From Sphingobacteriales bacterium JAD_PAG50586_3 (GTDB lineage: Bacteria; Bacteroidota; Bacteroidia; CAMBQF01), in contig CP096135.1 in NCBI GenBank assembly GCA_023213195.1, positions 2,414,842 through 2,478,841 on the forward strand: 64,000 nucleotides of DNA, written 5' to 3'. The translations under genes were made by a program, and so were the position numbers. Each line of letters starts with the position of its first letter. Positions within the stretch are counted from its first letter, which is position 1. Positions 19,920 to 31,597 of the stretch are shown here, piece after piece. The notes under the pieces were generated by a model. That model did not search any database, was not told the DNA's origin, and saw only the letters and a list, made by a program, of their open reading frames with translations.

Positions 19920-22028
19920 ATGAGTAAAGATCTCAAAAATACGCGCAACATCGGTATCATGGCTCACATTGATGCCGGTAAAACTACCACTACCGAGCGT
20001 GTATTATATTATACCGGTATCAACCACAAAATTGGTGAGGTACACGATGGTGCCGCTACCATGGACTGGATGGTTCAGGAGCAAGAGCGTGGTATAACCA
20101 TCACCTCTGCCGCTACTACTACTTTTTGGACCTACCGTGGCCAAAAACACAAAGTAAACATTATTGATACCCCGGGCCACGTTGACTTTACTGTTGAGGT
20201 GGAACGTTCTTTACGCGTACTTGACGGTGCCGTTGCCCTTTATTGTGCAGTAGGTGGCGTTGAGCCTCAATCTGAAACCGTATGGCGCCAGGCTAACAAA
20301 TACCACGTTCCACGTTTGGCGTTTGTTAACAAAATGGACCGTGCCGGTGCCGACTTCTTTAGCGTAGTTGGTCAAATGAAAGAGCGTTTAGGTGCTAACG
20401 CAGTTCCTCTTCAGGTTCCAATTGGTGCTGAAGAAACATTTATTGGTGTTGTTGACTTAATTAACAACAAAGCCATGCAGTGGGACGATGCTACCCAAGG
20501 TATGACCTTTACTGAGATTTCTATTCCTGCAGACTTAGTTGATACCGTAGCTGAATGGCGCGAGAAACTAATTGAGTCGGTAGCTGAATATGATGATAAG
20601 CTAATGGAGAAGTTTTTCGATGATCCTGCTTCTATTACAGAAGAAGAATTGATGGCTGCTATCCGTAAAGCTACTATTGATATGAAAATTACTCCGGTAC
20701 TATGTGGTTCGGCCTTTAAAAACAAAGGTGTACAAACCATGCTAGATGCCGTTGTAACATACTTACCAAGCCCTCTTGATGTTCCACCGGTAGAAGGTAT
20801 GAATCCTGACAGCGGAGAAATGGAATCGCGTAAAGCTGATCCTTCTGATAAGTTCTCAGCCCTTGCGTTCAAGATCATGACTGACCCGTTTGTGGGCCGT
20901 CTGGCTTTCTTCCGTGTATACTCTGGTAAACTAGATGGCGGTTCTTATGTATTGAACAACCGTACCGGTAACAAAGAGCGTATATCACGTATCATGCAAA
21001 TGCACGCTAACAAGCAAAACCCTATCCCATTTATTGAAGCTGGCGATATTGGTGCTGCTGTTGGTTTTAAAGATATTCGTACCGGTGATACCCTTACAGA
21101 CGAGAATGCTCCTATCGTTCTAGAATCGATGAGCTTCCCTGAGCCTGTAATTGGTATTGCTATTGAGCCTAAAACTCAGGCCGACCTTGATAAGTTAGGC
21201 GTAGCCCTTAACAAGCTTGCTGAAGAGGATCCAACGTTCCGCGTTAAAACTGACGAGGAAACCGGCCAAACAGTAATTAGCGGTATGGGCGAGCTTCACC
21301 TTGAGATTATCGTTGACCGTTTACGTCGCGAGTTTAAGGTAGAGTGTAACCAAGGTGCTCCACAGGTTGCTTACAAAGAAGCTATCCGTGGCTCAGTATC
21401 TCACCGCGAGGTTTACAAAAAACAATCGGGTGGTAAAGGTAAATTTGCCGATATCAGCGTATCTATAAGCCCAACAGACGAAGGTAAAGAAGGCTTACAG
21501 TTTGTTAACGAGATTACCGGTGGTAACATTCCTCGCGAGTTTATCCCGGCAATTGAGAAAGGTTTTAAAGCAGCTATGAGCAACGGTGTATTAGCCGGCT
21601 ACCCAGTAGAAAGCTTTAAAGTTATCCTTAAAGACGGCTCATTCCACGCGGTTGACTCTGACGCCCTATCATTTGAGATTGCTGCTAAAGCGGCTTTCCG
21701 TGAGGCTTGCCCTAAGGCTAGCCCGGTATTGATGGAGCCTATTATGAAGATTGAAGTTAGCACACCTGAGCAATACATGGGTGATATTGTAGGCGACTTA
21801 AACAAACGCCGCGGCCAAATAGAAGGTATGGACTCTAAGCACGGTTCTCAAATTATCCGCGCTAAAGTGCCTCTATCAGAAATGTTTGGATATGTTACCC
21901 AGCTTCGTACAATTTCGTCGGGCCGTGCATCATCAGCTATGGAGTTCTCTCACTATGCCGATGCTCCCCGCAACGTACAAGAAGAAGTAGTAGCAAAAGT
22001 TAAAGGTGGTAAAACCGCAGCAGTTTAA
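19920..22028 (+). CDS. fusA: elongation factor G
   Basis: Translocase GTPase, 702 residues. P-loop [17 protein letters not shown], switch [11 protein letters not shown] and NKMD specificity motif are intact. Domains II-V follow in order, with the domain IV loop near residues 500-590. The C-terminal region ends [18 protein letters not shown]. Placed between rpsG and rpsJ, as is common in Bacteroidota, with no tuf gene after it. Confidence 0.97.
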   Translation: MSKDLKNTRNIGIMAHIDAGKTTTTERVLYYTGINHKIGEVHDGAATMDWMVQEQERGITITSAATTTFWTYRGQKHKVNIIDTPGHVDFTVEVERSLRVLDGAVALYCAVGGVEPQSETVWRQANKYHVPRLAFVNKMDRAGADFFSVVGQMKERLGANAVPLQVPIGAEETFIGVVDLINNKAMQWDDATQGMTFTEISIPADLVDTVAEWREKLIESVAEYDDKLMEKFFDDPASITEEELMAAIRKATIDMKITPVLCGSAFKNKGVQTMLDAVVTYLPSPLDVPPVEGMNPDSGEMESRKADPSDKFSALAFKIMTDPFVGRLAFFRVYSGKLDGGSYVLNNRTGNKERISRIMQMHANKQNPIPFIEAGDIGAAVGFKDIRTGDTLTDENAPIVLESMSFPEPVIGIAIEPKTQADLDKLGVALNKLAEEDPTFRVKTDEETGQTVISGMGELHLEIIVDRLRREFKVECNQGAPQVAYKEAIRGSVSHREVYKKQSGGKGKFADISVSISPTDEGKEGLQFVNEITGGNIPREFIPAIEKGFKAAMSNGVLAGYPVESFKVILKDGSFHAVDSDALSFEIAAKAAFREACPKASPVLMEPIMKIEVSTPEQYMGDIVGDLNKRRGQIEGMDSKHGSQIIRAKVPLSEMFGYVTQLRTISSGRASSAMEFSHYADAPRNVQEEVVAKVKGGKTAAV

Positions 22029-22045
22029 TTTTTAGGTAAAGAAAA

Positions 22046-22351
22046 ATGAGCCAGAAAATCAGAATAAAACTTAAGTCGTACGACCATAACTTGGTAGACA
22101 AATCGGCTGAGAAGATTGTTAAAACGGTTAAAGCAACCGGCGCTGTAGTAAGTGGTCCAGTACCCTTACCAACACACAAACGCATTTACACCGTTTTACG
22201 TTCTCCACACGTTAACAAAAAAGCGCGTGAGCAGTTTCAGCTATGCTCTTACAAGCGTATGCTAGACATTTACAGCACAACCTCTAAAACTGTAGATGCA
22301 CTTATGAAGCTTGAATTACCAAGCGGTGTTGAGGTTGAAATTAAAGTGTAA
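22046..22351 (+). CDS. rpsJ: 30S ribosomal protein S10
   Basis: 101 residues. It binds the 30S head and, as NusE, joins transcription antitermination complexes. [16 protein letters not shown] and [20 protein letters not shown] are diagnostic. Only 17 bp after fusA, so str and S10 operons are merged here. Confidence 0.97.
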   Translation: MSQKIRIKLKSYDHNLVDKSAEKIVKTVKATGAVVSGPVPLPTHKRIYTVLRSPHVNKKAREQFQLCSYKRMLDIYSTTSKTVDALMKLELPSGVEVEIKV

Positions 22352-22416
22352 GTTAAAGTACGACTTTATAAAACGTACAAATTACAATACAATAAAACAA
22401 GTATAACCTAAAAGAA

Positions 22417-23034
22417 ATGTTAGGATTAATAGGTAAAAAAGTGGGTATGACCAGCATCTTTGATGTCGATGGAAAAATCATCCCCTGCACTGTGGTAGAA
22501 GCAGGCCCTTGCGTTGTTACGCAAGTAAAAACCGCCGAAAAGGACGGTTACTCGGCCGTTCAACTTTCTTTCGACGAGAAGCGCGAAAAAAGCACCACCT
22601 CTGCATTAAAAGGCCACTTTGAGAAGGCTAAAACAACCCCAAAACGTAAAGTTGTTGAGCTTCGCGATTACGAAGGCACTGAGCAACTTGGCGACAACAT
22701 TACCGTAGAGGTATTTGCCGAAGGCGATTTTGTGGATGTTATTGGTACATCTAAAGGTAAAGGCTTTCAAGGTGTTGTAAAACGCCATGGCTTTGCCGGT
22801 GTAGGCGGCCAAACGCACGGTCAACATAACCGTGCACGTCACCCGGGTTCACTAGGTGCATCTTCATGGCCATCGCGCGTTATGAAAGGTATGCGCATGG
22901 CTGGCCGTATGGGCGGCGAACAGGTTAAAATTCAAAACCTGCAAGTAGTTAAAATTTACGCTGAGAAGAATTTAATCCTTATTAAAGGAGCAATTCCAGG
23001 CGCTAAAGGATCATATGTAATTGTAGAGAAGTAA
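22417..23034 (+). CDS. rplC: 50S ribosomal protein L3
   Basis: 205 residues. It binds near the peptidyl-transferase centre. [14 protein letters not shown] at the start and [18 protein letters not shown] with [15 protein letters not shown] later are the family blocks; the Gln in GGQTHGQ is the residue that is methylated in some bacteria. Followed after 4 bp by rplD. Confidence 0.97.
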   Translation: MLGLIGKKVGMTSIFDVDGKIIPCTVVEAGPCVVTQVKTAEKDGYSAVQLSFDEKREKSTTSALKGHFEKAKTTPKRKVVELRDYEGTEQLGDNITVEVFAEGDFVDVIGTSKGKGFQGVVKRHGFAGVGGQTHGQHNRARHPGSLGASSWPSRVMKGMRMAGRMGGEQVKIQNLQVVKIYAEKNLILIKGAIPGAKGSYVIVEK

Positions 23035-23038
23035 GATC

Positions 23039-23671
23039 ATGGAACTGGAAATATTAAATATTCAAGGAAAAGGCACGGGTAAAAAAGTAACCCTACCTGA
23101 AGCAGTATTTGCTGCTGAGCCTAACGACCATGCTATTTGGTTAGACGTAAAACAAATCCAGGCTAACCAACGCCAGGGTACCCATAAATCTAAAGAACGT
23201 GCAGAAATTGCCCGTACTACCAAAAAGGCTTTCCGCCAAAAGGGTACAGGTGGCGCACGTCGTGGCAGCATGAAATCGCCTTTAGTACGTGGTGGTGGCC
23301 GTGTATTCGGTCCTCAGCCACGCGATTATGGCTTTAAACTTAACAAAAAGGTTAAGCAACTGGCACGCGTTTCTGCTTTATCATACAAAGCAAAAGACAA
23401 TCAAATTTTTGTTTTAGAAGATTTTTCTTTTGACGCTCCTAAAACAAAGAATTACAGCGCTTTACTGAATGCTCTTAAACTTTCAGATAAAAAATCGCTT
23501 ATTGTGCTTGCTGATTACAATAAAAACGTATATTTGTCGTCCCGAAATTTAGAGGGCACTAAAGTTATAATTGCTTCAGAATTAAACACTTATGATATTC
23601 TGAGAGCAAATAATCTTGTGTTTGTTGAGAGCTCGGTTAAGCTAATTGAGAACATTTTATTAAATAAATAG
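23039..23671 (+). CDS. rplD: 50S ribosomal protein L4
   Basis: 210 residues. Lines the exit tunnel and in enterobacteria represses the S10 operon. Tunnel-loop sequence [19 protein letters not shown] with [14 protein letters not shown] is intact. Gap of 4 bp on both sides, consistent with tight coupling. Confidence 0.97.
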   Translation: MELEILNIQGKGTGKKVTLPEAVFAAEPNDHAIWLDVKQIQANQRQGTHKSKERAEIARTTKKAFRQKGTGGARRGSMKSPLVRGGGRVFGPQPRDYGFKLNKKVKQLARVSALSYKAKDNQIFVLEDFSFDAPKTKNYSALLNALKLSDKKSLIVLADYNKNVYLSSRNLEGTKVIIASELNTYDILRANNLVFVESSVKLIENILLNK

Positions 23672-23675
23672 GCAA

Positions 23676-23966
23676 ATGAGCATCATTATTAAACCAATAG
23701 TATCAGAAAAATTAACGGCACAAGGCGAAAAGCTAAACCGTTATGGTTTTGTAGTGGACTTAGAGGCCAACAAAATCCAAATTAAAAACGCCATAGAAAA
23801 ATACTATGGTGTTACCGTAGAGGCAGTTAATACTGTACGTATAGCCGGTAAAATTAAGTCTCGCAACACTAAGCGTGGTTTAGCAGTAGGCCGTACTAAC
23901 AACTACAAAAAAGCTTACATCACATTGAAGGCAGGCGATAACATCGATTTCTTCAACAATATTTAA
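23676..23966 (+). CDS. rplW: 50S ribosomal protein L23
   Basis: 96 residues. Forms the docking site for trigger factor and SRP at the tunnel exit. IIIKPIVSEKLT and YGVTVEAVNTVRIAGK are family blocks. Usual bacterial length and position. Confidence 0.96.
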   Translation: MSIIIKPIVSEKLTAQGEKLNRYGFVVDLEANKIQIKNAIEKYYGVTVEAVNTVRIAGKIKSRNTKRGLAVGRTNNYKKAYITLKAGDNIDFFNNI

Positions 23967-23986
23967 CCGAGAAAAGGTCATAAGCA

Positions 23987-24817
23987 ATGGCAGTTAGAAA
24001 ATATAACCCCGTTACCCCGGGTACCCGTTTTAAGGTAGCAAATACGTTTGAGGAATTAACCTCAACCCACAATAAGCCTACAAAAAGCTTATTAGCCCCT
24101 ATTAAAAAGAGCGGTGGCCGTAACCAGTCGGGTAAAATGACAATGCGTTACCTGGGCGGTGGCCACAAGCGCCGTTACCGTATTATCGATTTTAAACGCG
24201 ATAAATTTGGTGTAGCAGGTACAGTTAAAACAATTGAGTACGATCCAAACCGTTCTTCACATATTGCTTTAGTAGAATACAGCGATGGCGAAAAGCGTTA
24301 TATGATTGCACCGGCCGGTTTAGTGGTAGGTAAAATTGTAATGTCGGGTTCTGGCGCTCCTTTTGAAGTAGGTAATGCAATGCCAATGTCAGAAATTCCA
24401 TTGGGTTCTATTATCCACAACATAGAAATGCGTCCGGGTCAGGGTGCTTCTTTTGCCCGCAGCGCAGGCACTTATGCCCAACTTGCTGCCCGCGATGGTA
24501 AGTATGCTATCCTTAAAATGCCTAGCGGCGAAACCCGCCAGGTATTAGCTACCTGCCTAGCAACTTTAGGTGCCGTAGGCAATGCCGACCATTCTAAAGT
24601 ACGTTCTGGTAAAGCTGGTCGTACCCGTTGGTTAGGTCGCCGTCCACGTGTACGTGGTGTAGCAATGAACCCTGTGGATCACCCTATGGGTGGTGGCGAA
24701 GGCCGTTCTTCAGGTGGTCACCCACGCTCTCGCACAGGTGTACCGGCTAAAGGTTACAAAACCCGTTACCCTAAAAAAGCGTCTAATAAGCACATTATTG
24801 AACGTCGTAAGAAGTAA
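23987..24817 (+). CDS. rplB: 50S ribosomal protein L2
   Basis: 276 residues. Required for subunit joining and peptidyl transfer. [20 protein letters not shown] and the C-terminal [20 protein letters not shown] stretch (with the functional His) are intact. Confidence 0.97.
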   Translation: MAVRKYNPVTPGTRFKVANTFEELTSTHNKPTKSLLAPIKKSGGRNQSGKMTMRYLGGGHKRRYRIIDFKRDKFGVAGTVKTIEYDPNRSSHIALVEYSDGEKRYMIAPAGLVVGKIVMSGSGAPFEVGNAMPMSEIPLGSIIHNIEMRPGQGASFARSAGTYAQLAARDGKYAILKMPSGETRQVLATCLATLGAVGNADHSKVRSGKAGRTRWLGRRPRVRGVAMNPVDHPMGGGEGRSSGGHPRSRTGVPAKGYKTRYPKKASNKHIIERRKK

Positions 24818-24843
24818 TAATTAATAGAGAATAAAGAAAACAC

Positions 24844-25113
24844 ATGGCTCGTTCGCTTAAAAAAGGTCCTTTTATCGACATTAAACTGGAGAAGAAAGTA
24901 ATGACTTCGGTAGAATCAGGTAAAAAAGCAGTTATCAAAACCTGGTCTCGCCGCTCAATGATTTCTCCTGATTTTGTAGGACAAACAATAGCAGTACACA
25001 ACGGTAACAAATTTATACCTGTGTATGTAACAGAAAACATGGTAGGCCATAAATTGGGCGAGTTTGCCCCGACCCGCACATTCCGCGGTCACTCAGGCAA
25101 CCGTAAGAAGTAA
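24844..25113 (+). CDS. rpsS: 30S ribosomal protein S19
   Basis: 89 residues. Head protein that contacts S13 and t[15 protein letters not shown] and [17 protein letters not shown] are diagnostic. Normal length. Confidence 0.97.
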   Translation: MARSLKKGPFIDIKLEKKVMTSVESGKKAVIKTWSRRSMISPDFVGQTIAVHNGNKFIPVYVTENMVGHKLGEFAPTRTFRGHSGNRKK

Positions 25114-25151
25114 TTAATTAAGTTAATAACGAAAGTAAAGAATATATACCC

Positions 25152-25721
25152 ATGGGTGTTAGAAAACGTAAGGCAGCAGATGCTCGCAAAGAAGCGATGA
25201 AATCAACCTACGTGGCTAAGTTGAACGATTGTCCAACCTCGCCCCGCAAGATGCGCTTAGTTGCCGACCTTATACGCGGCGTAGATGTAGATAAAGCGTT
25301 AGCCATTTTAAAGTTTAACTCTAAAGAAGCCTCTGGCCGCTTAGAAAAACTTTTACTATCAGCAATATCTAACTGGCAACAAAAGAACGAAGGTTCTCGT
25401 GTTGAAGACAGCAGCCTTTTTGTAAAAACAATAATGGTTGACTCTGCAGCCCAGCTAAAGCGTTTTCGCCCTGCCCCACAAGGCCGTGCTTACCGTATAC
25501 GCAAGCGCTCTAACCACGTTACTCTTATTTTAGACAGCCGCAACGCCGTTGTTGCAGCTAAACTAGAGGGTCCAACAGCCGATGTGGCAGATAAACCGGT
25601 AGCAAAAAAGGCAGCAACTAAAAAAGCAGCAGCCCCAAAAGCTGAAAAGCCGGCAGCCGAAAAGAAACCAGCAGCTAAAAAAGCTCCTGCAAAGAAAAAA
25701 GAAACAAAAGATAAAGAATAA
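25152..25721 (+). CDS. rplV: 50S ribosomal protein L22 with long Ala/Lys tail
   Basis: 189 residues. The first 135 or so are an ordinary L22 ([18 protein letters not shown] ... [16 protein letters not shown]), whose loop lines the exit tunnel. The rest is a low-complexity Ala/Lys/Glu/Pro tail. Similar tails occur on S12 and L17 here. rpsC begins 8 bp later. Confidence 0.96.
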   Translation: MGVRKRKAADARKEAMKSTYVAKLNDCPTSPRKMRLVADLIRGVDVDKALAILKFNSKEASGRLEKLLLSAISNWQQKNEGSRVEDSSLFVKTIMVDSAAQLKRFRPAPQGRAYRIRKRSNHVTLILDSRNAVVAAKLEGPTADVADKPVAKKAATKKAAAPKAEKPAAEKKPAAKKAPAKKKETKDKE

Positions 25722-25729
25722 GGATAATA

Positions 25730-26485
25730 ATGGGACAAAAAGCACACCCTATAGGTAACCGTTTAGGCATCATCCGCGGCTGGGATTCAAACTGGTACGG
25801 AGGTAAAAACTACGCTGATAAGTTGGTTGAGGACTTTAAAATCCGTAACTACTTAGGCACACGTTTGTCTAAAGCCAGCATCTCTCGTATTATCATCGAG
25901 CGTACGCTTAAGCTTGTAACTGTTACTATACAAACCGCACGCCCGGGTATTATTATAGGCAAAGGCGGCCAAGAGGTTGATAAGCTTAAAGAAGAGTTGA
26001 AAAAACTTACTAAAAAAGAGGTTCAAATCAACATTTTTGAGATTAAACGCCCAGAGTTGGATGCCAAATTGGTAGCCGATGGCGTAGCCCGCCAAATTGA
26101 AGGCCGTATATCTTTCCGCCGCGCTGTTAAAACATCTATTGCTTCGGCAATGCGTATGGGTGCAGAAGGTATTAAGATTACAAGTGCAGGCCGTTTAGCA
26201 GGAGCCGAGATGGCCCGTAGCGAAACTTACAAAGAAGGACGTACACCATTACATACATTCCGCGCAGATATTGATTACTCTCACGCTGAAGCCCACACTA
26301 CTTACGGCCGTATTGGCATAAAAGTATGGATTTGCAAAGGCGAGGTATTTGGTAAACGCGACCTTTCTCCATTAGTTGGCCAAAACTCTGGCGGTAACAA
26401 CCGCCCTGGTGGTAATGACCGTGGCAACGACCGTGGTGGAGATGACCGTCAACGCCCACGTATGCGCGGTGGCAAAAAGAAATAA
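25730..26485 (+). CDS. rpsC: 30S ribosomal protein S3
   Basis: 251 residues. Part of the mRNA entry site. [18 protein letters not shown], the KH motif [17 protein letters not shown] and [12 protein letters not shown] are clear. A Gly/Asn/Arg/Asp-rich C-terminal extension (about residues 222-251) is added to the usual fold. Confidence 0.97.
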   Translation: MGQKAHPIGNRLGIIRGWDSNWYGGKNYADKLVEDFKIRNYLGTRLSKASISRIIIERTLKLVTVTIQTARPGIIIGKGGQEVDKLKEELKKLTKKEVQINIFEIKRPELDAKLVADGVARQIEGRISFRRAVKTSIASAMRMGAEGIKITSAGRLAGAEMARSETYKEGRTPLHTFRADIDYSHAEAHTTYGRIGIKVWICKGEVFGKRDLSPLVGQNSGGNNRPGGNDRGNDRGGDDRQRPRMRGGKKK

Positions 26486-26531
26486 TTGGTAAAGATTTTT
26501 TATTACAGCAACAAGTATAAATTAAGTAACA

Positions 26532-26957
26532 ATGTTACAGCCAAAGAAAACGAAGTTTCGTAAGCAGCATAAAATGAAAATGAAGGGCATTGCCCAACGT
26601 GGAAATCAGCTTGCTTTTGGTTCTTTCGGAATAAAAGCCCTAGAAGGCACCTGGGTTACTGCACGCCAGATAGAAGCGGCCCGTATTGCGGTAAACCGTT
26701 TTATGAAACGTGAAGGCCAGGTATGGATACGCGTATTCCCTGACAAACCAATTACCAAAAAACCTGCAGAGGTTCGTATGGGTAAAGGTAAAGGTGCACC
26801 TGAGTACTGGGTAGCAGTTGTTAAACCGGGCGCTATGATTTTTGAAGCCGATGGTGTTAGCGAAGAAGTAGCAAAAGAGGCTTTACGCCTAGCAGCCCAA
26901 AAACTGCCAATTACAACAAAATTTGTAGTTCGCCGCGACTACGTTAAAGGAGAATAA
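26532..26957 (+). CDS. rplP: 50S ribosomal protein L16
   Basis: 141 residues. Contacts tRNA elbow in the A site. Starts [33 protein letters not shown] is the family block containing the hydroxylatable Arg region. rpmC follows after 2 bp. Confidence 0.97.
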   Translation: MLQPKKTKFRKQHKMKMKGIAQRGNQLAFGSFGIKALEGTWVTARQIEAARIAVNRFMKREGQVWIRVFPDKPITKKPAEVRMGKGKGAPEYWVAVVKPGAMIFEADGVSEEVAKEALRLAAQKLPITTKFVVRRDYVKGE

Positions 26958-26959
26958 CA

Positions 26960-27163
26960 ATGAAACAGGAAATTGTAAAAGACCTTACTACGGCTGAAGT
27001 AAAAGATAGATTAGCCACCGAACGCGAAACGCTAACACGCTTAAAATTAAGCCACGCTGTATCGCCGGTAGAAAACCCAATGACAATACGTTACTCACGT
27101 AAAGCCATTGCCCGTTTAGAAACAGAATTGCGTAAACGCCAATTAGCCGAAACTAAGGCTTAA
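26960..27163 (+). CDS. rpmC: 50S ribosomal protein L29
   Basis: 67 residues. Small helical hairpin near the tunnel exit. Family pattern of N-terminal Lys/Glu helix and C-terminal NPMTIRYSRKAIARLETELRKR is present. Spaced 2 bp from rplP and 12 bp from rpsQ. Confidence 0.94.
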   Translation: MKQEIVKDLTTAEVKDRLATERETLTRLKLSHAVSPVENPMTIRYSRKAIARLETELRKRQLAETKA

Positions 27164-27175
27164 TAAATAGTAAAA

Positions 27176-27433
27176 ATGGAACAAAGGAATTTAAGAAAAG
27201 AGCGCGTAGGTGTTGTAAAAAGCAACAAGATGGATAAAACCATTGTAATTGCTGTAGAACGTAAAGTTAAGCACCCTATGTACGGTAAGTTTGTTAAGCA
27301 AACCACTACCTTCTCGGCCCACGACGAGAAAAACGAATGCAACATTGGCGATACAGTGCGCATTATGGAAACTCGTCCTATCAGCAAAAACAAATGCTGG
27401 AGGTTAGTAGAAATAGTAGAACGCGCTAAGTAA
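27176..27433 (+). CDS. rpsQ: 30S ribosomal protein S17
   Basis: 85 residues. Primary 16S rRNA binder. [19 protein letters not shown] with [19 protein letters not shown] and [20 protein letters not shown] are diagnostic. Confidence 0.97.
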   Translation: MEQRNLRKERVGVVKSNKMDKTIVIAVERKVKHPMYGKFVKQTTTFSAHDEKNECNIGDTVRIMETRPISKNKCWRLVEIVERAK

Positions 27434-27468
27434 TTTTTAGATATTAAAGTATAACGACTTTTTAAGCG

Positions 27469-27838
27469 ATGATACAACAGGAATCAAGATTAACAGTAGC
27501 AGATAACAGCGGTGCAAAAGAGGTACTGGTTATACGCGTACTGGGTGGTACCAAAAAACGCTATGCACGTATAGGCGACAAAATTATTGTTACCGTAAAG
27601 CACGCCTTACCATCAGGCAACATTAAAAAAGGCTACAGGTAACAAAGGCAGTTATTGTGCGCACTAAAAAGAATCTCGTCGTGCTGACGGATCTTACATT
27701 CGCTTTGACGATAACGCTTGCGTATTGTTAAACGCATCGGAAGAGTTACGCGGCACACGTATTTTTGGCCCTGTAGCCCGCGAGTTAAGGGAAACACAAT
27801 TTACCAAAATTGTATCATTAGCCCCCGAAGTACTTTAA
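27469..27838 (+). CDS. rplN: 50S ribosomal protein L14, three indels
   Basis: [19 protein letters not shown] and [16 protein letters not shown] are unmistakable L14. The frame is lost after NIKKG near 27633 and regained later as [19 protein letters not shown] and [14 protein letters not shown]. Restoring the family sequence needs two single-base deletions (extra T and extra G within 27633-27640) and one insertion in the A5 run near 27666-27670. Corrected length is 122 residues, the universal size. L14 is essential, so these must be sequence errors. Confidence 0.93.
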
Positions 27839-27858
27839 TACAGTAATTGATAAAGAAA

Positions 27859-28191
27859 ATGGCAACTAAGTTACATATTAAAAAAGGCGATACCGTAGCG
27901 GTTATATCGGGCGACTCTAAAGGTCAGCAAGGTAAAGTGCTTGAGATAATCGTTGAAAAAGAACGCGCTATTGTTGAGGGTGTGAATATGGTTAGCAAAC
28001 ACGCTAAACCAAACGCTAAAAACCCTAATGGCGGCATAGTAAAGCAAGAGGCATCGATACACATATCGAACCTGTTGCCACTAGACCCTAAAAGCAACAA
28101 ACCTACCCGTGTAGGTCGCAAAAAAGATAAAGGCGGAAAAACAGTACGCTTTGCAAAAGGAAGTAAAAGTTCAGGTGAGATAATTAAATAA
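27859..28191 (+). CDS. rplX: 50S ribosomal protein L24
   Basis: About 110 residues from the ATG at 27859 (an in-frame TTG 12 bp upstream is less likely). KOW motif [22 protein letters not shown] is split over the N-terminus, then [22 protein letters not shown]. Assembly initiator of the large subunit. 2 bp before rplE. Confidence 0.95.
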   Translation: MATKLHIKKGDTVAVISGDSKGQQGKVLEIIVEKERAIVEGVNMVSKHAKPNAKNPNGGIVKQEASIHISNLLPLDPKSNKPTRVGRKKDKGGKTVRFAKGSKSSGEIIK

Positions 28192-28193
28192 CC

Positions 28194-28739
28194 ATGTACG
28201 CACCACGTTTAAAAGCAAAATACAAAGACGAAGTAGTTCCGGCTCTACAAAAAGAGTTTGGTTACAAAAGCTCTATGCAAGTTCCAAAGCTGGAGAAAAT
28301 TTGTCTTAACCAGGGTTTAGGCATTGCCGTAACCGACAAGAAGATTGTTGATGCAGCCCTAGCTGAATTAACATTGATTACAGGCCAAAAGCCGGTACCA
28401 ACAAAATCTCGTAAAGACATCTCTAACTTTAAGTTACGTAAAGGTGTGCCAATTGGCGCCCGTGTAACCCTACGTGGAGATAAAATGTACGAATTTTTAG
28501 ACAGGCTAATTGCTATTGCCCTGCCTCGTATCCGCGACTTCCGTGGCATTAACAACAAAGGCTTTGATGGTAAGGGCAATTACACCCTTGGTATTACGGA
28601 GCAAATCATCTTCCCAGAGATTGATATTGATAAAGTGCCTAAAATTTTAGGTATGGATATCACCTTTGTTACATCAGCAAAAGACGATAAAGAAGCATTT
28701 GCTTTGTTAAAAGAATTTGGAATGCCTTTCAAAAAATAA
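28194..28739 (+). CDS. rplE: 50S ribosomal protein L5
   Basis: 181 residues. Binds 5S rRNA and the P-site t[33 protein letters not shown] and [20 protein letters not shown] are family blocks. Confidence 0.97.
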   Translation: MYAPRLKAKYKDEVVPALQKEFGYKSSMQVPKLEKICLNQGLGIAVTDKKIVDAALAELTLITGQKPVPTKSRKDISNFKLRKGVPIGARVTLRGDKMYEFLDRLIAIALPRIRDFRGINNKGFDGKGNYTLGITEQIIFPEIDIDKVPKILGMDITFVTSAKDDKEAFALLKEFGMPFKK

Positions 28740-28752
28740 TTAGAAAAGAAAG

Positions 28753-29022
28753 ATGGCAAAAGAATCAATGAAGGCCCGCGAAGTAAAACGCGCACGTATG
28801 ACGGCCAAATATGCAGAAAAACGCAAAGCTTTGAAAGAAGCCGGTGACCAAGAAGGTTTACAAAAGCTACCTCGTAACTCATCGCCTATACGTATGCGTA
28901 ACCGTTGCAAACTAACAGGCCGCCCACGTGGTTACATGCGCCAGTTTGGTTTGTCTCGTATCACCTTCCGCGAAATGGCTTTAGATGGCAAAATACCGGG
29001 GGTTACCAAGAGCAGCTGGTAA
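28753..29022 (+). CDS. rpsN: 30S ribosomal protein S14 (zinc-free type)
   Basis: 89 residues. The long form without the CXXC zinc motif; only one Cys ([17 protein letters not shown]). C-terminal [19 protein letters not shown] is diagnostic. Confidence 0.96.
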   Translation: MAKESMKAREVKRARMTAKYAEKRKALKEAGDQEGLQKLPRNSSPIRMRNRCKLTGRPRGYMRQFGLSRITFREMALDGKIPGVTKSSW

Positions 29023-29072
29023 TTTTAGAATTTTAATTTTTTTATATACAAACAACGAATTAAGTACAGAAA

Positions 29073-29474
29073 ATGTATACTGATCCGATAGCAGATTATT
29101 TAACCCGTGTGCGTAACGCCGTTATGGCCCGCCACCGTATGGTTGAAATTCCATCTTCAAACCTTAAAAAGGCAATTACTAAAATCCTTTTTGAGAAAGG
29201 CTATATCTTAAACTATAAGTTTGATGATAACAATGGCCCAAAATCAAACATCAAGATAGCCTTGAAGTATGACAGCGTTACTAAGCAACCCGCTATTACT
29301 ACGTTAGAGCGTATTAGCAAGCCGGGTTTACGTAAGTATAAAGGCGCAGATGAGTTGCCACGCGTACTTAACGGCTTAGGCATTGCTGTTTTGTCTACAT
29401 CTAAAGGTGTAATGACAGATAAAGAAGCCCGCAATTTAAATGTAGGTGGCGAAGTACTTTGCTACGTTTATTAA
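29073..29474 (+). CDS. rpsH: 30S ribosomal protein S8
   Basis: 133 residues. Central-domain 16S binder and, in E. coli, the spc operon repressor. [20 protein letters not shown] and [20 protein letters not shown] are diagnostic. Confidence 0.97.
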   Translation: MYTDPIADYLTRVRNAVMARHRMVEIPSSNLKKAITKILFEKGYILNYKFDDNNGPKSNIKIALKYDSVTKQPAITTLERISKPGLRKYKGADELPRVLNGLGIAVLSTSKGVMTDKEARNLNVGGEVLCYVY

Positions 29475-29493
29475 TAGATAAAGAGAAAACGAA

Positions 29494-30051
29494 ATGTCAC
29501 GTATAGGAAAATTACCAATAACCCTTCCAGCCGGTGTAACTCTAGAAGTTTCTGCTGACAATGTGGTTACTGTAAAAGGCAAACTTGGCGAGCTTACACA
29601 AGATGTTAACCCTGCTATCAGCATTAAAGTTGAAGAAGGTAACGTTATTCTTGAGCGCGCTAACGAAGAAAAGCAAAGCCGCGCAATGCACGGTTTATAC
29701 CGCTCATTGCTTAATAATATGATTATTGGCGTATCTAAAGGATACACCATAGAGCAAGAACTTGTAGGTGTAGGTTACCGTGCTGCAAACACAGGCCAAA
29801 ACCTTGAGTTAACCCTTGGCTACTCTCACAACATTATATTTGAGCTACCAAGCCAAATTAACGTAGCTACTAAAACAGAGCGTGGTAAAAACCCAATTAT
29901 TACCCTTACCTCGCACGATAAGCAATTAATTGGCCAGGTGGCCGCCAAAATACGTTCACTACGTAAACCAGAGCCATACAAAGGCAAAGGTGTTAAATTT
30001 GTGGGCGAAGTATTACGTAGAAAAGCTGGTAAGTCAGCCGGTAAAAAATAA
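29494..30051 (+). CDS. rplF: 50S ribosomal protein L6
   Basis: 185 residues. Part of the factor-binding region. MSRIGKLPITLPAGV, VGVGYRAANTGQNLELTLGY and EPYKGKGVKFVGEVLRRKAGK are diagnostic. rplR starts 6 bp later. Confidence 0.97.
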   Translation: MSRIGKLPITLPAGVTLEVSADNVVTVKGKLGELTQDVNPAISIKVEEGNVILERANEEKQSRAMHGLYRSLLNNMIIGVSKGYTIEQELVGVGYRAANTGQNLELTLGYSHNIIFELPSQINVATKTERGKNPIITLTSHDKQLIGQVAAKIRSLRKPEPYKGKGVKFVGEVLRRKAGKSAGKK

Positions 30052-30057
30052 TAAGTC

Positions 30058-30405
30058 ATGGCAATTACTAAAGAATTCCGCAGAAAACGCATTAAAATGC
30101 GTATCCGCAAGGTTGTATCAGGTACTCCAGAGTGCCCACGCCTTTCAATATACCGTAGCAACAAGGCAATTTATGCCCAGATAATAGATGATACTAAAGG
30201 TGTTACGTTAGCTTCTGCTTCGTCATCAGAATCAGAAGCAACTGGCAATAAAGTAGAGCAAGCTGCCTTAGTAGGTAAATCTATTGCTGCTAAAGCACAA
30301 GCAGCCGGTATTACTACTGTTGCTTTTGACCGCGGCGGTTACTTATACCACGGACGTGTTAAATCATTAGCCGACGGCGCACGCGAAGGCGGTTTAAAAT
30401 TCTAA
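30058..30405 (+). CDS. rplR: 50S ribosomal protein L18
   Basis: 115 residues. 5S rRNA binder. [18 protein letters not shown] and [20 protein letters not shown] are family blocks. Confidence 0.96.
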   Translation: MAITKEFRRKRIKMRIRKVVSGTPECPRLSIYRSNKAIYAQIIDDTKGVTLASASSSESEATGNKVEQAALVGKSIAAKAQAAGITTVAFDRGGYLYHGRVKSLADGAREGGLKF

Positions 30406-30424
30406 TACTTAGGATAAAAGAATT

Positions 30425-30943
30425 ATGGCAACTGAAAATATAAAACGAGTAAAGTCTACCGACATTGAACTGAAAGACCGTTTGGTGAACGTAAACCGTG
30501 TTACTAAAGTAACAAAAGGTGGACGCGCCTTTACCTTCTCGGCCATTGTGGTTGTAGGTAACGAGCATGGTGTAGTAGGTCATGGCCTGGGTAAAGCAAA
30601 AGAAGTAACCGATGCTATTACTAAAGGTATAGACGATGCTAAGAAAAACCTTATTAAAGTGCCAATTATGAAAGGCACTATACCACACGCCCAAATAGGG
30701 AAATTTGGTGGTGCTTTGGTTTACTTAAAACCAGCATCGCACGGTACCGGTGTAATTGCCGGCGGTGCAATGCGCGCTGTGCTAGAGAGTGTTGGTATTA
30801 CCGACGTACTAGCTAAGTCTAAAGGATCGTCTAACCCACACAACGTGGTTAAAGCTACCCTTGATGCCCTTAGCCAACTGCGCGACCCGGCTACTATTGC
30901 ACACACACGTGGCATTACATTAGATCAAGTGTTTAACGGTTAA
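30425..30943 (+). CDS. rpsE: 30S ribosomal protein S5
   Basis: 172 residues. Accuracy-related protein. [37 protein letters not shown] and [19 protein letters not shown] are diagnostic. Confidence 0.97.
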   Translation: MATENIKRVKSTDIELKDRLVNVNRVTKVTKGGRAFTFSAIVVVGNEHGVVGHGLGKAKEVTDAITKGIDDAKKNLIKVPIMKGTIPHAQIGKFGGALVYLKPASHGTGVIAGGAMRAVLESVGITDVLAKSKGSSNPHNVVKATLDALSQLRDPATIAHTRGITLDQVFNG

Positions 30944-30954
30944 TAATAAAGACA

Positions 30955-31134
30955 ATGGCAAGAGTTAAAGTTAAACAGGTAAAGAGCGGCATAGACCGTC
31001 CGTTAGACCAAAAACGCACTTTGGTAGCCCTAGGCCTTCGTAAAATGAACCACACGGTTGAACACGAAGCTACCCCACAAATTTTGGGTATGATAAGGAA
31101 GATTAGTCACTTAGTTACAGTAGAAAATATTTAA
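30955..31134 (+). CDS. rpmD: 50S ribosomal protein L30
   Basis: 59 residues, read directly from ATG at 30955 to TAA at 31132-31134. [31 protein letters not shown] and the closing [15 protein letters not shown] match L30. Too short for many ORF callers; its position between rpsE and rplO confirms it. Confidence 0.95.
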   Translation: MARVKVKQVKSGIDRPLDQKRTLVALGLRKMNHTVEHEATPQILGMIRKISHLVTVENI

Positions 31135-31146
31135 CGAACAGTAGCG

Positions 31147-31597
31147 ATGAATTTAAGTAATTTAAAACCTGCAGAAGGTTCAACATTTACCAAACAACAG
31201 CTAGGGCCGCGGACAAGGTTCAGGCGGTGGTGGTACAGCCCGCAGGGGACACAAAGGTGCAAAATCACGCTCTGGCTACTCAGCCAAGGTAGGTTTTGAG
31301 GGTGGTCAAATGCCATTACAACGCCGTGTGCCTAAGTTTGGCTTTAAAAACATTAACCGTGTAGAATACCGCGGTATTAACCTTGATGTACTTCAACGTT
31401 TATCAGAAACTAAAGGCTTAACCGTTATTGATAACGCAGCTTTAGTGGCAAACGGTTTAGCTTCTAAAAACGACCTTATTAAAATAATGGGCCGTGGCGA
31501 ACTAACCGCTAAACTAGAAGTTACAGCAAACGGATTTACAAAAACGGCTAAAGCAGCTATAGAAGCAAAAGGCGGTAACGCTACAATAGTTAAGTAA
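31147..31597 (+). CDS. rplO: 50S ribosomal protein L15, one frameshift
   Basis: Starts MNLSNLKPAEGST. The frame is lost at GGG 31204-31206; removing one G gives LGRGQGSGGGGTARRGHKG, the Gly-rich L15 core, then GFEGGQMPLQRRVPKFGFKN. Corrected length is 149 residues. Essential assembly protein, so an inserted base in the sequence is the sensible explanation. Its TAA overlaps the secY ATG (TAATG). Confidence 0.93.

Noticed and set aside
25490..25747. Antisense open frame over the rplV tail
   Set aside because: It is the mirror of the Ala/Lys low-complexity coding sequence; no signal for expression.
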